Part shown: piece after piece, positions 1-8,478 of the stretch | How the letters are laid out: each line of letters opens with the position of its first letter | Numbering within the stretch: the first letter of the stretch is position 1 | NCBI GenBank assembly: GCA_041649995.1 | Contig: JBAZMA010000009.1 | Coordinates: forward strand, 1-64,000 | Reading direction: 5' to 3' | DNA from: JBAZMA01 sp041649995 | GTDB lineage: Bacteria > Omnitrophota > Gorgyraeia > Velamenicoccales > Velamenicoccaceae | Length of the DNA: 64,000 nt | Translations under genes and position numbers: made by a program | Notes under the pieces: generated by a model | What the model was told of the DNA's origin: nothing | Seen by the model: only the letters and a program-made list of their open reading frames with translations | Database searches by the model: none

Positions 1-170
1 GAAATACCGAAAATAAAACCGGTCAGCCCCAGAAGAAGGATGTAACCACCGTAAACGGCCGGGCCCGCGGTCTTGATGATCAAAGGCATCAGGATGATCC
101 CCTGGGCATAAATCATAAAATGCCCCAAAAGCAGGGCCCTGTTATTCCTGATGAACGCCTTATATGCCAT
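1..170 (-). CDS. Polysaccharide flippase (Wzx-like), N-terminal fragment
   Basis: The gene starts with ATG at 170 and runs off the left edge, so only about 56 residues are visible. They begin MAYKAFIRNNRALLLG and continue into hydrophobic stretches (GHFMIYAQGIILMPLIIKT, then a Gly/Leu-rich helix). This is how oligosaccharide flippases of the MATE/Wzx type usually begin: a short basic leader and then the first two transmembrane helices. It starts 10 nt after the stop of the upstream methyltransferase and is probably the next gene of the glycan operon. A flippase moving lipid-linked repeat units across the inner membrane would fit the Wzz-like protein in the same operon. The family call rests on helix pattern and context only. 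Confidence 0.55.
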   Translation of the reverse strand, partial: MAYKAFIRNNRALLLGHFMIYAQGIILMPLIIKTAGPAVYGGYILLLGLTGFIFGI

Positions 171-179
171 AGGAACTCG

Positions 180-1049
180 CTATTTTGAAAAAATTCCGGT
201 TATCGTATCGCACATTCCGGCAGAAGCCAGTTGTTTTTCATAATTTTCTCCGAGTTCTTCAGAGTCGAGATGCCCCCAAACATCGTGCCCTCCGGGCTTT
301 CCCTTGGCCAGCCAATACAAATGGTTGGACAAAGGATATCTCTGCGTCTGGCGCACCTCTTGCGGCTTTAATCCCGCCTTTTGGGCCGCCGCCAGAAGCG
401 TGGCATCGGTGAAAAGAAAAAGATGACAACTCCAGTAAGTGAACCGGGAAAAGGCCTCATTTTCGTAAAGCGTCAGAAGCGCGTCGTTGGCGGAAGGCAC
501 TTCGATAATGAGGCGCCCGTTGTCCGCGAGTTTGTCCTTAAGTTTTGAAAGAAGCCCGATCGGATCTTTCAGGTGTTCAAGAACATGAAACAGCGTGATG
601 ACATCGAATGGAGAAGCGGTATCCTCAAGGCAAGAGCACACATCAAGGGAAACTTCTTTAAAATGACCTTTCAGGCGTTCCTCAAGCTCAACCCCCGCCA
701 CCCGGGAAGACACCGCCCTGGCTTTCATCAAAAAACCACCCGCGCCGCAACCGAAATCCAGGACCGATTTGTTTTCCAGCGAACGCTTCAGGGCGGCAAA
801 CCGGCGGTCGTCATCCCGCATCGTCACCTTCAGCCAGGCATCCGCATCAAGAGGCGTTTCATGCATCCGGGCTTCATGATAATAACGGCCGTCAATGTGG
901 TCAAAGGATGAAAGAAAGACCAGCCCGCAGGAAAGGCATTCCAGGATGTCGAGCGCCGGATTATCACGGACCGCGCCTTTGCGCTTCCTTAAGGCCTGGT
1001 TTTCACACAGATAGCACCTGCGATTCTCAGCCACTTCTTTTGCCCCCAT
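180..1049 (-). CDS. Class I SAM-dependent methyltransferase with N-terminal zinc-ribbon
   Basis: This 289-residue protein begins with a small cysteine module: CYLCEN near residue 13 and CLSCGLVF near residue 38. Such knuckles are common in glycan-operon methyltransferases. A Rossmann methyltransferase core follows, with motif I VLDFGCGAGGFL near residue 95 and the post-motif DVITLFHVLEHLKDP near residue 150, typical of the Methyltransf_23/11 families. The likely role is O- or N-methylation of a sugar or lipid-linked glycan, and the substrate cannot be read from sequence. It lies 12 nt downstream of a radical SAM gene and just before the flippase, so it is probably co-transcribed with the glycan operon. 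The ATG at 1049 is the natural start. Confidence 0.8.
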   Translation of the reverse strand: MGAKEVAENRRCYLCENQALRKRKGAVRDNPALDILECLSCGLVFLSSFDHIDGRYYHEARMHETPLDADAWLKVTMRDDDRRFAALKRSLENKSVLDFGCGAGGFLMKARAVSSRVAGVELEERLKGHFKEVSLDVCSCLEDTASPFDVITLFHVLEHLKDPIGLLSKLKDKLADNGRLIIEVPSANDALLTLYENEAFSRFTYWSCHLFLFTDATLLAAAQKAGLKPQEVRQTQRYPLSNHLYWLAKGKPGGHDVWGHLDSEELGENYEKQLASAGMCDTITGIFSK

Positions 1050-1061
1050 TGGCGCCTATTT

Positions 1062-2450
1062 TTACGTCTGACGGAAACCCCGGAAGGTGGCATCGCGTTC
1101 CAGATAAAGCCTTCTGGCGTTTTCCAGGGTGCTCTGCCGCTGTCCGGAATAATAATTATCGATCAATCTTGTATTGGCCTCGCACAAAAGACGGTGAAAA
1201 TCCTCATCAGACAATCCGGTAAAATTAACGGACAACAGATCCGAATTCACGTGCTTGCGTTCATAGAAATCTTCACAATCCTTAAGCAGGCCCTGTTCCA
1301 AAGCGTGATAATACAGCGGAGACCCGGGATAAGGCGTCACGGGGCGAATCGTTCTGAGCTGGGAATGGTCGTCATATTTTAAAAGGAAATCCACCCCTTT
1401 TTTAAGGGACTCCGCTGTTTCTCCGATATTTCCGAAAATAATATTAAAACCCGGGCTGATCCCGGCCTTCAGCGTTTCTTCAATGCCTGAAACGATCTGC
1501 CGCACGGTCAAGGCCTTGTTCATCGCGCGAAGGGCGTTCTCATCCATGGATTCGATGCCATAATTGATAAAAACGCAGCCCGCCTCCTTCATCACTCTCA
1601 GGACATCCGGCTTGGCGTAATTAAGGCGGCCGTTGCAAAACCATTTGACTCCGAGTCCCGCCTTGATAAACCCTTCACAAAGTTCCACAGTCCTTGCCTC
1701 GGAACTCATAAGAAGTTCATCCACAAACTCGATATACGTCACATGGTAATCTTTGCGCAACAGTCTGATCTCTTCAATAATCCCACGCATAGACCTGGGC
1801 CTGAATCCCGGGTCCATCCGGTAACAGAAGTTGCAGCGAAAAGGACAGCCCCTGCCCGTAATAACCGCCATATAGCGGTCACTGTTGCTCATATTCGGGT
1901 CGCGCAGCAGCGTATAATGATCCATAGGAAACAAATCGTGCGCGGGAAGCGCGAGGCTGTCGATGTCCTCGACCGGTGGTCGTTTGGCGGTCTGACAAAA
2001 CCGGCCATTGTCCATGAAGGCCACGCCCTGGACGTTTTTCAAAGGTGTCCCCACCTCAAGAGCCTTGAGCAGTTCAACCATTGTGACCTCCCCCTCTCCG
2101 ATCACAACGGCGTCCGCCCCCGTCTTCTTCAGGAAAAATTCCGGTTCCGGAGACGGGCCATGCCCTCCCAGAATATAAAAAGGCCTGTTCCTGGATTGAT
2201 TGATCGCCTCGGAAATCTTCAGAAGCTTCCTGTACTGATAATAGCCTCCGATAATACCGACCCCGACCGCGTCAAACCGCTCATGATCCAGGAGTTGGCG
2301 CAAATGGGACTCAGGCCAATGATAGACGTCCTGATGATAAACACGAACCTCGTGACCGGCGTTGCGGCAGGCCGAAGCGACATAAGCGGCGCCGAGCGGA
2401 AACACCGAAACATGCGACATATTATCGTAGATGACCAAAAGGATTTTCAT
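1062..2450 (-). CDS. B12-binding-domain radical SAM protein
   Basis: The N-terminal part (MKILLVIYDN, FPLGAAYVA, GGHGPSPEPE, GEGEVTMVELL) has the Rossmann-like pattern of cobalamin-binding domains fused to radical SAM enzymes, but the DxHxxG cobalamin-ligand motif is not evident. The radical SAM cluster CxxxCxxC is at about residues 202, 206 and 209 in GRGCPFRCNFCYR, so the enzyme should carry a 4Fe-4S cluster and cleave SAM. Members of this class perform methylations and ring rearrangements on poorly activated carbons. I use ATG at 2450; a TTG five codons upstream (2465) would extend it slightly. It is one of two such paralogues beside an aminotransferase and NeuA/NeuB-like genes, suggesting unusual sugar or lipid tailoring. 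The product is unknown. Confidence 0.8.
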   Translation of the reverse strand: MKILLVIYDNMSHVSVFPLGAAYVASACRNAGHEVRVYHQDVYHWPESHLRQLLDHERFDAVGVGIIGGYYQYRKLLKISEAINQSRNRPFYILGGHGPSPEPEFFLKKTGADAVVIGEGEVTMVELLKALEVGTPLKNVQGVAFMDNGRFCQTAKRPPVEDIDSLALPAHDLFPMDHYTLLRDPNMSNSDRYMAVITGRGCPFRCNFCYRMDPGFRPRSMRGIIEEIRLLRKDYHVTYIEFVDELLMSSEARTVELCEGFIKAGLGVKWFCNGRLNYAKPDVLRVMKEAGCVFINYGIESMDENALRAMNKALTVRQIVSGIEETLKAGISPGFNIIFGNIGETAESLKKGVDFLLKYDDHSQLRTIRPVTPYPGSPLYYHALEQGLLKDCEDFYERKHVNSDLLSVNFTGLSDEDFHRLLCEANTRLIDNYYSGQRQSTLENARRLYLERDATFRGFRQT

Positions 2451-2554
2451 GATTTTTGTCTTCAAGGCCTCATCAGCCTTTCAAAACCGGAATGAAACGC
2501 GGACGTAACGGCATTCGGAGGCGTCATAAGAACCAGGGGAACCCGCGCCAAAAG

Positions 2555-4096
2555 CTAAACCAACACTCCCGCGTCGTTTTTATCCGGCCATTCCCCGTAC
2601 TTGTTCTTATAGATCAGTTTTTTGAGAAACTGAAAATAGGCCTTGTCTTTGGCGTCGTTGGAACGCGCGCAGCGGTTAACCAGCGGCCAGAGCCATTCAG
2701 GAACTTCCTTGTAAATCGGCATCAGGTTTCCCATCTCCAGCCACTGCTCTTTGGAAACGTCCGTCAAAATCGGGTAAATATCCAGTTTGGTGTTGGCCAC
2801 ATCCTCATCGATATGCGGATAGAGCTTTTCATAAACATCACCGAATTTATCGCGGATCATGGTATTGCGGAAGGGGTAAAGAAAACTCACGCAGATCGTA
2901 TCGGCCTCGGCGTCCTTTAAAAAACGAATCGTGTCCCAGTAATTCTGCTCATTGTCCTCCGGAAGGGCCAGCATAATAAAAGCGACCGTTCTGATCCCGA
3001 ACTTCTTCAGCGTCCTGAAGGCGTTCAGGTAAACCTCATTCTTTGTCTTTTTGTTCAGGATACGCCTGCGCAGGTCCTCGCTGCCCGTTTCAAACCCGAT
3101 GCTGGCGCTCTGGCAGTTCATGTCCTTGAGCAGCCTGGCGGTTTCATCATCAATGCTCTCGCCCGTAGTCTCAATCGTAAAAGGAAGCGCGATCTCCCGG
3201 GCATACGCCCTGCTGAATTCCGCGAATTTCGCCTTGTTCTCAACAAACAGTTCGTCCCAGAATCTCAGAAACTCAAGCGAGTATTTGTCTTTAAGAAAGT
3301 GAAGCTCCTCCATCATGCGGGAAGTCGACTTGGCGCGGTAATAGCTTTTTTTTCCGTAAAGGGAATGGGTATAAGGATTGATACAGTACGCGCAGTTGAA
3401 CGGACACCCCCTGCTCCTCTCGATGTCCCCGTATTTATAAACATGCCCCATGTAAGGCTTATAAAACTGTATGTCGGGAAAATCACTCCAGTCCGGCAAA
3501 GGCAGCGTATCGATATTATCGACGATGGGCCTGAGTTCATTTTTGATGATCTTCTTTCCGCTCTTGACCCATAGATTCCTGATGGTCTCGATCCCCTTGC
3601 CTTCATCCATGCGGTTCAAGAGCTCAACCAGCGCCCCTTCGCCTTCGCCCATGCAAAGCATATCCACAAAAGGTTCCCCGATCACTTCATCAGGCCTCGC
3701 CGTGGGATGGACGCCTCCGACAATGATCGGAACAGAGGAAAATGTCTTAATGAACGTCCCCAGTTTTTTGGCCATCGGGAAGAAATGGATGATCGTCGTA
3801 AAACCGATCAGATCGGGCCGATAGTCCTCGATCAGCCTGCGCAGCAGGCCCTTGAATTCCTCCAGCGAGATTTTGGTCCTGGGCGGCAGGCGCTCGGGAT
3901 TGGAGACTTTTTTGTATTCAAAACGCTCCTCCCCGATCTCTTTGGAAACAATGCCGGACACGATCTCGTACGGCGTCATGTCCAGGAGTTTAAAGCCGTG
4001 GCCGGCCCCCTTAACAACCGCGGACAAACAAGAGATAGCCGGAGGCTTGCATCCGACTTCCTGCTGGTTGGGATAAATCAGCAAAAATTTTTTCAT
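2555..4096 (-). CDS. B12-binding-domain radical SAM protein
   Basis: At 513 residues this is the second large radical SAM protein of the locus. The first 150 residues resemble a cobalamin-binding domain (MKKFLLIYPNQQ, LIGFTTIIHFFPMAK, IIVGGVHPTARPDE, GEGEGALVELL). The SAM-cluster motif is SRGCPFNCAYCIN, with cysteines at 231, 235 and 238. A later GFETGSEDLRRRILNK segment is typical of the Elp3/MiaB/NifB-type barrel. It follows the SPASM gene by 3 nt (TAA then ATG at 4096), so the two are surely co-transcribed. The usual DxHxxG cobalamin motif is not obvious. The substrate is unknown; a nucleotide sugar, polyprenyl lipid or glycan is inferred from context. Confidence 0.82.
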   Translation of the reverse strand: MKKFLLIYPNQQEVGCKPPAISCLSAVVKGAGHGFKLLDMTPYEIVSGIVSKEIGEERFEYKKVSNPERLPPRTKISLEEFKGLLRRLIEDYRPDLIGFTTIIHFFPMAKKLGTFIKTFSSVPIIVGGVHPTARPDEVIGEPFVDMLCMGEGEGALVELLNRMDEGKGIETIRNLWVKSGKKIIKNELRPIVDNIDTLPLPDWSDFPDIQFYKPYMGHVYKYGDIERSRGCPFNCAYCINPYTHSLYGKKSYYRAKSTSRMMEELHFLKDKYSLEFLRFWDELFVENKAKFAEFSRAYAREIALPFTIETTGESIDDETARLLKDMNCQSASIGFETGSEDLRRRILNKKTKNEVYLNAFRTLKKFGIRTVAFIMLALPEDNEQNYWDTIRFLKDAEADTICVSFLYPFRNTMIRDKFGDVYEKLYPHIDEDVANTKLDIYPILTDVSKEQWLEMGNLMPIYKEVPEWLWPLVNRCARSNDAKDKAYFQFLKKLIYKNKYGEWPDKNDAGVLV

Positions 4097-4099
4097 TTT

Positions 4100-4927
4100 T
4101 TACGCTTTGCGTCCTTCCGGGATATTGTCGCATCCGGTCGCCACGCCCCAATAATCACAGGACGCGCACAGGGCAACACGGGCTCTCTCTCCACGCACAT
4201 GGCACCGCACCCATTCTTTCCTTTTGGGGCCGTTCCAAATCTCCGTCAGCCGTTTAGACCTCACATCGCCTATGACAGCGAGCCCTTTGGGGTCGAAGCG
4301 GACACAGGTGGAAACTTTGCCGAGACGACTGATGGCCATATGGTTCAAGATCTCGAGGCAAATCCCGATTTCAGGAATGGTGGGTTGTTTTTTGTATTGA
4401 AAGCTTCCCAGGGGATGATGCAGGATACGTGTCGCGACAAGGCCTTCCAGCTTTCTCCACCTTTGGGCGTCAACTTCGCCAAGACAACGATAGATCATCC
4501 GGGGCTTCCTCTTTCCCTTCAAAGCCAGAAACTCCCTGACCAATTCATACTGAACATCCGCTTCGGGATCGTTTTCAATGACGGATATGGTCAGGGTATC
4601 GAGGTTATCGATAATTTCTCCGGCCTTTTCCACGATCAGTTTGGCGTTGGTGTCGGCGCATCTGATCTGGCCTTTGAAAAGACGGATGGCGTCCCCGAAT
4701 CTGGGATACAACAGGGGTTCGCCATTATTGTGAAACTGCACGACGATGCCTTCAGGGAGCTGGCGTGCGATATCCTTGACAAGACCGAAATCCATATCTC
4801 CGTAATTCATGGCCTGCTCAGGATACTGCCTGTCGATCTTCCTGCGGCCGCACATCCAGCAATCCTTGTTGCACCGGCTCGTGAGTTCCAGATGGACGCA
4901 ATATAAACCGCCGAATTTTTCCTTCAT
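4100..4927 (-). CDS. Radical SAM/SPASM domain protein
   Basis: The 275-residue protein opens with HLELTSRCNKDCWMCGRR, placing the three radical-SAM cysteines at 19, 23 and 26. The C-terminal third has the cysteine pattern of a SPASM auxiliary-cluster domain: VSTCVRFDPKGLAVIGDV, followed by LTEIWNGPKRKEW and CASCDYWGVATGC. The LTEIWNG stretch before the last cysteines is a SPASM hallmark. SPASM enzymes modify peptides, sugars (for example aminoglycoside-type dehydrogenation) or cofactors. No precursor-peptide gene was seen nearby, and the neighbours are sugar-activating enzymes, so oxidation or epimerisation of a sugar is the more economical guess. It starts 7 nt after the aminotransferase stop. 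Confidence 0.82.
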   Translation of the reverse strand: MKEKFGGLYCVHLELTSRCNKDCWMCGRRKIDRQYPEQAMNYGDMDFGLVKDIARQLPEGIVVQFHNNGEPLLYPRFGDAIRLFKGQIRCADTNAKLIVEKAGEIIDNLDTLTISVIENDPEADVQYELVREFLALKGKRKPRMIYRCLGEVDAQRWRKLEGLVATRILHHPLGSFQYKKQPTIPEIGICLEILNHMAISRLGKVSTCVRFDPKGLAVIGDVRSKRLTEIWNGPKRKEWVRCHVRGERARVALCASCDYWGVATGCDNIPEGRKA

Positions 4928-4934
4928 GGCTCCT

Positions 4935-5942
4935 CTAACGGCTCAAGCGTTTCTGCGGATCATTTTTGAAACGATAGGGCGATGGCCCGCTTGAGGTCTG
5001 CGCGCCGCGCCGGGCGTCCCATTTTTTGATCTGCCCGATGATATCGACTCCGACCCCGCTGCTCCAGGTGTCCAGGAGCTTGCGCGTCAGAGGCCCCATG
5101 GCGCCCTGACCGATCGGCACGCTGTTAATGGAAGAAACAGGCAGGATACAAAAAGGCGTTCCAGTCATAAACGCCTCATCCGCCGTGACGACATCATATA
5201 ACTCGATATTCTTCTCCAGGCAGGACAGCCCGAGTTTTTTGGCCAGGTCAAAGACATGCGCGCGGCTGATCCCCCTTAAGATATTTCGCGGTTCCGGAGT
5301 TATCAAACCGCCGTCTTTGACAATAAAAAAATTATCTCCTGTCCCTTCCGCGATGAACCCGTCCGGGTCCAGCAGGAGTGCCCAGTTATTTTCTCCCGCG
5401 TAACGGGAAACCTCGATGTTGGCCATCAGATAATGGAGGCGGCTGCGGTTTTTGACTTTCGGTTCAAGGAGCTGGGCGGGAATGGCGCGTTGGGAAGGAA
5501 CAACAGCATTGATCCCCGTATCATACAAAGATCCCATCCCGGCCACGGTCCAGCGCAGGGGAAAATCGGCGATAATGACATTCGGCCCTTTGGGCAGCCC
5601 CTCGACCCCCTGATAAATGGAAAGGATCCCTCTGGACACATCGATCATGAGCCTGTGTTCATCGTCATCGGCAAACAAAGGGTCATTGGCTTCGACCGTC
5701 TCATGAATGTGCTTCTCCATCTCCGCCATACTCATGGTCAGCGGAATATGCAGGAATTTGACGGACGCGTAAAGCCTTTCCAGATGCTCCTTGAGCTTGA
5801 ATTGGACCTTTCGGAAAGATCGCGTCATTTCAAAAACCATATCCCCGAACATCAGGGCTGAATCATAAATGGAAACCCTGGCATCGGATTCAGGCACAAG
5901 TTTCCCGTTGATCCAAACGACCCGGTTTTTCATTTTGCTCAT
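4935..5942 (-). CDS. PLP fold-type IV aminotransferase (IlvE/D-amino-acid transaminase family)
   Basis: The 335-residue protein shows class IV aminotransferase features: the N-terminal VWINGKLVPESDARVSIYDSAL, RLYASVKFLHIPL, the probable PLP lysine in VKNRSRLHYLMAN, DPDGFIAEGTGDNFF, ILRGISRAHV and AFMTGTPFCILPV. Known members are branched-chain aminotransferase, D-amino-acid transaminase and aminodeoxychorismate lyase. The family usually ends near 290-300 residues, and this one has a basic, low-complexity C-terminal tail of about 30 residues. Its place between a SPASM radical SAM gene and a CMP-sugar synthetase suggests it supplies an amino group for a surface glycan rather than doing bulk amino-acid synthesis. 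That is inference, and classical IlvE activity cannot be excluded. Confidence 0.8.
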   Translation of the reverse strand: MSKMKNRVVWINGKLVPESDARVSIYDSALMFGDMVFEMTRSFRKVQFKLKEHLERLYASVKFLHIPLTMSMAEMEKHIHETVEANDPLFADDDEHRLMIDVSRGILSIYQGVEGLPKGPNVIIADFPLRWTVAGMGSLYDTGINAVVPSQRAIPAQLLEPKVKNRSRLHYLMANIEVSRYAGENNWALLLDPDGFIAEGTGDNFFIVKDGGLITPEPRNILRGISRAHVFDLAKKLGLSCLEKNIELYDVVTADEAFMTGTPFCILPVSSINSVPIGQGAMGPLTRKLLDTWSSGVGVDIIGQIKKWDARRGAQTSSGPSPYRFKNDPQKRLSR

Positions 5943-5969
5943 AGACAGTCCTTTTTCTTGTGATTCATT

Positions 5970-6665
5970 TCAGGCCTTTTTCAACAAAAAACCCCGCATC
6001 AACGCCTCGCAAACCGGCAGGTCTTCCGGAGAATCGATTTCAAACATCTTCCAGGCTTCCATTTCCGTCAGGCCGATCCTGCCTCCCAGACGGTTTCCGG
6101 CCGACTTCAAAAGAGAAGGCTTGAAGATATAAAATGAGCCGTTTTCGATGTATCGCTTCGAAATGTCCTGACGGCGTTTCCGCTGGCGATAATCATAATT
6201 GACGCTGTTCAAAGCGCCGTCTTTGGCTTTCTCCCAAATGAACATATCCTGAATGCCGCACGCCGAAAACAGGGAATCGCATTGTTGCGCCTGAAAATCC
6301 CTCAGCCCGCGCGCGATATCCTCAGACGTCCTCAAGGGTGATGTCACCTGCGGCGCCACAACAATATCCACGGCCCCCTCCTGACGCTCCACGCACTCGA
6401 TGGCGTGAAGCCATCCGGATTCTGAAGTGGCGTCGTCTGTGGAAAGCTCAGTAGGCCTCTCAAGGACGCCTGCCCCGCAACCGGCGGCCAAAGCGAGAAT
6501 TTGCGGGCTGTCCGAACTCACCCAAATAGAACGGATATCCGCGACACCTTTCAAATGCTCAAGCGTCCAGACAAGCAAAGGTTTGCCGCAAAAATTGACC
6601 GTGTTCTTCCCCGGGATCCCCTTGGACCCTCCTCTGGCCAGAACAATCGCGACAATATTTCTCAT
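5970..6665 (-). CDS. CMP-sugar synthetase, acylneuraminate cytidylyltransferase family
   Basis: This 231-residue protein begins IVAIVLARGGSKGIPGKN, the nucleotide-binding loop of NeuA/LegF/PseF/KdsB-type cytidylyltransferases. It continues with CGKPLLVWTLEHLK, DIWVSSD-like IRSIWVSSDSP and VVAPQVTSPLRTSEDI. It should activate a nonulosonic-acid-like sugar as its CMP derivative, using CTP and Mg2+. Length fits the single-domain bacterial enzymes. It sits 9 nt after the stop of a NeuB-like synthase, the standard pairing for sialic, legionaminic or pseudaminic acid pathways. No hydrolysing epimerase (NeuC), PseB/PseC or LegB/LegC was recognised in the window, so the sugar is not identified. Confidence 0.83.
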   Translation of the reverse strand: MRNIVAIVLARGGSKGIPGKNTVNFCGKPLLVWTLEHLKGVADIRSIWVSSDSPQILALAAGCGAGVLERPTELSTDDATSESGWLHAIECVERQEGAVDIVVAPQVTSPLRTSEDIARGLRDFQAQQCDSLFSACGIQDMFIWEKAKDGALNSVNYDYRQRKRRQDISKRYIENGSFYIFKPSLLKSAGNRLGGRIGLTEMEAWKMFEIDSPEDLPVCEALMRGFLLKKA

Positions 6666-6674
6666 CTCGCCCCT

Positions 6675-7523
6675 CTAACAACTCGATTCAAAAGGAATAT
6701 GAGCCCTTAACTTTTTGGCAATGGTCATTTCCTTATGGTTTAACACCGTATCCCCGCTGCCCATGGCCTTTTCAATTTTTCGCACAGCCCCCACCAAAGC
6801 TTTAAAACCCATCGGCTCAACCGAAGCCGCCTGGTCCGATCCGTACATGGCGCGGTCTAAGGTGATATGGCGCTCCAGGGAGGAAATCCCCATGGCGGCC
6901 GCGGCATAAGAAACGGCGAGACCCACTTCATGGCCGCTGTATCCCACAGGGCATTGGTACCGTTCCCGCAGCGTTTTGATACGGTTCAAATTGGCGTCCT
7001 CATCTTCCATGGGATAAACGGACACGCAATGCATCAGTTCGAACGGGCACTTCGCGCCGCGAAAGATCGCCACGGCCCGGTCTATCTGCTCCAAAGTGCT
7101 CATCCCCGTGGAAATAAAAGTGTGCTTTTTTTCCAAAGCGACTTCCCGAAGCAGGTCCTCATAAACAACCATAGCCGAGGAAACCTTATTATGCCGGCAG
7201 TCGAATTGCCGCAAAAATTTCTGACTCTCGATGTCCCAGGCCGAGGCAAACCATTCCATTCCGATTTTTCGGCAATAAGCGTCGATCTCCTTGTACTCTT
7301 TTTGACCGAATTCCAAGCCTTCCTTCTGGGCCCTCTGCGTCATACCCCAGGGACTCTCCCGGGGCGAATCCAGCAACTCCCTGGAATAAACAAGGTCAAT
7401 CGTGCGTTTCTGAAATTTGACGGCATCCGCTCCGTCGCTTTTGGCGACATCGATCAGTTGCCTGGCCAGTTCGACATCTCCGTTATGATTGATCCCGATT
7501 TCGGCGATAATAAAAATGGACAT
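6675..7523 (-). CDS. NeuB-family nonulosonate synthase lacking the SAF domain
   Basis: Residues 1-270 match the TIM-barrel of N-acetylneuraminate/legionaminate/pseudaminate synthases: IIAEIGINHNGDVELARQLI, DAVKFQKR, WFASAWDIES, STGMSTLEQI, VSVYPMEDEDANL, GYSGHEVG and ERHITLDRAMYGSDQAAS. The two histidines expected to bind the metal are present, in GYSGHE and ERHITLD. The usual PDH after TLD reads SDQ here. Family members are about 335-350 residues with a C-terminal antifreeze-like SAF domain that closes over the partner active site of the dimer. This protein stops at 282 residues, where SAF would begin. It should condense phosphoenolpyruvate with a hexosamine-type aldose. The SD sequence GGAGAAGGG precedes ATG at 7523. 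Confidence 0.83.
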   Translation of the reverse strand: MSIFIIAEIGINHNGDVELARQLIDVAKSDGADAVKFQKRTIDLVYSRELLDSPRESPWGMTQRAQKEGLEFGQKEYKEIDAYCRKIGMEWFASAWDIESQKFLRQFDCRHNKVSSAMVVYEDLLREVALEKKHTFISTGMSTLEQIDRAVAIFRGAKCPFELMHCVSVYPMEDEDANLNRIKTLRERYQCPVGYSGHEVGLAVSYAAAAMGISSLERHITLDRAMYGSDQAASVEPMGFKALVGAVRKIEKAMGSGDTVLNHKEMTIAKKLRAHIPFESSC

Positions 7524-7536
7524 GATTTCCCTTCTC

Positions 7537-8478
7537 CTAAGCTAAAACCTGTTGTTCATACCAATCAATGGTTTTTCTGAGGCCGGAGATCAGGGTCGTC
7601 TTCGCTCTGAACCCGAATTCCTTGCGTGCCCTGGTCGTATCAAGCCCCCTTTTCGGCTGGCCATCCGGCTTCGACTTGTCCCAGACAATCTTTCCTTTAA
7701 AACCCGTCAACTCAGCGATCAACCGGGCGAGTTCGCGTATGGAAATCTCCCCGCCCGTCCCCAGGTTTACCGGCTCCGGCTTGTCATATTTTTCAGCGGC
7801 GAGCGCGATCCCTTCCGCCGCGTCTTCAACAAAAAGAAATTCCCGCGTCGCCCTTCCCGTCCCCCAGACAGTGATGGATTTAAGGCCGCGACGGCGGGCA
7901 TCGACGCATTTTTTGATCAAGGCGGGAATCACATGGGAAGTTCCGGCGTCAAAATTATCGCCGGGCCCGTACAAATTTGCCGGCAGGAGAAAAATCGAAT
8001 GAAAACCGTACTGTTGACGGTAGGCCTGGGATTGCACCAGAAGCATTTTTTTGGCCAAGCCGTAAGGAGCGTTCGTCTCTTCCGGATATCCGTTCCACAG
8101 GTCTCTTTCACGAAAAGGAACAGGGGTAAACTTCGGATAACTGCAAACCGTGCCGATCAAAACGCACTTCTGTATCCCGGCGCGGCGGCCGGCCTCCATC
8201 ACCTGCGCGCCCATCATCAGATTGTCATAGAAAAAACGACCGGGATTGTCCCTGTTGGCCCCGATGCCTCCGACCCTGGCCGCCAGATGAAAAACGATAT
8301 CCGGCCTGGCATCCCGGTGAAGCTTCAGCACATGGTCCATACGGACCAGATCGTATTCACGGCTGCGGGGAATAAAAATATCACGGCACCCGCGCCCTTG
8401 CAGGGCCTTGATCAAAAAAGAACCCAGGAATCCATGTCCGCCGGTGACGAGCAGGCGTTTTTTCTTGAGGCTAGCCAT
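7537..8478 (-). CDS. fcl: GDP-L-fucose synthase
   Basis: An extended-SDR protein of about 313 residues beginning KKRLLVTGGHGFLGSFL, the NADP-binding glycine motif. It has FHLAARVGGIGANRDNPGRFFYDN, the catalytic region GTVCSYPK...PYGLAKKM (Ser, Tyr and Lys of the SDR triad), LLPANLYGPGDNF and a WGTGRATREFLFVEDAA segment. These are signatures of the epimerase/reductase that converts GDP-4-keto-6-deoxymannose to GDP-L-fucose (also called WcaG). ATG at 8478 overlaps the stop of gmd by 8 nt, so the two GDP-fucose steps are translationally coupled. A TTG at 8484 is a possible but weaker start. Confidence 0.92.
   Translation of the reverse strand: MASLKKKRLLVTGGHGFLGSFLIKALQGRGCRDIFIPRSREYDLVRMDHVLKLHRDARPDIVFHLAARVGGIGANRDNPGRFFYDNLMMGAQVMEAGRRAGIQKCVLIGTVCSYPKFTPVPFRERDLWNGYPEETNAPYGLAKKMLLVQSQAYRQQYGFHSIFLLPANLYGPGDNFDAGTSHVIPALIKKCVDARRRGLKSITVWGTGRATREFLFVEDAAEGIALAAEKYDKPEPVNLGTGGEISIRELARLIAELTGFKGKIVWDKSKPDGQPKRGLDTTRARKEFGFRAKTTLISGLRKTIDWYEQQVLA

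Noticed and set aside
3707..4906. 399-residue plus-strand frame across two radical SAM genes
   Set aside because: It crosses the ends of real genes on the other strand and shows no family signature.
4100..5942. RiPP cluster around the SPASM gene
   Set aside because: No short precursor-like gene was found near the SPASM gene, and its neighbours are sugar enzymes.
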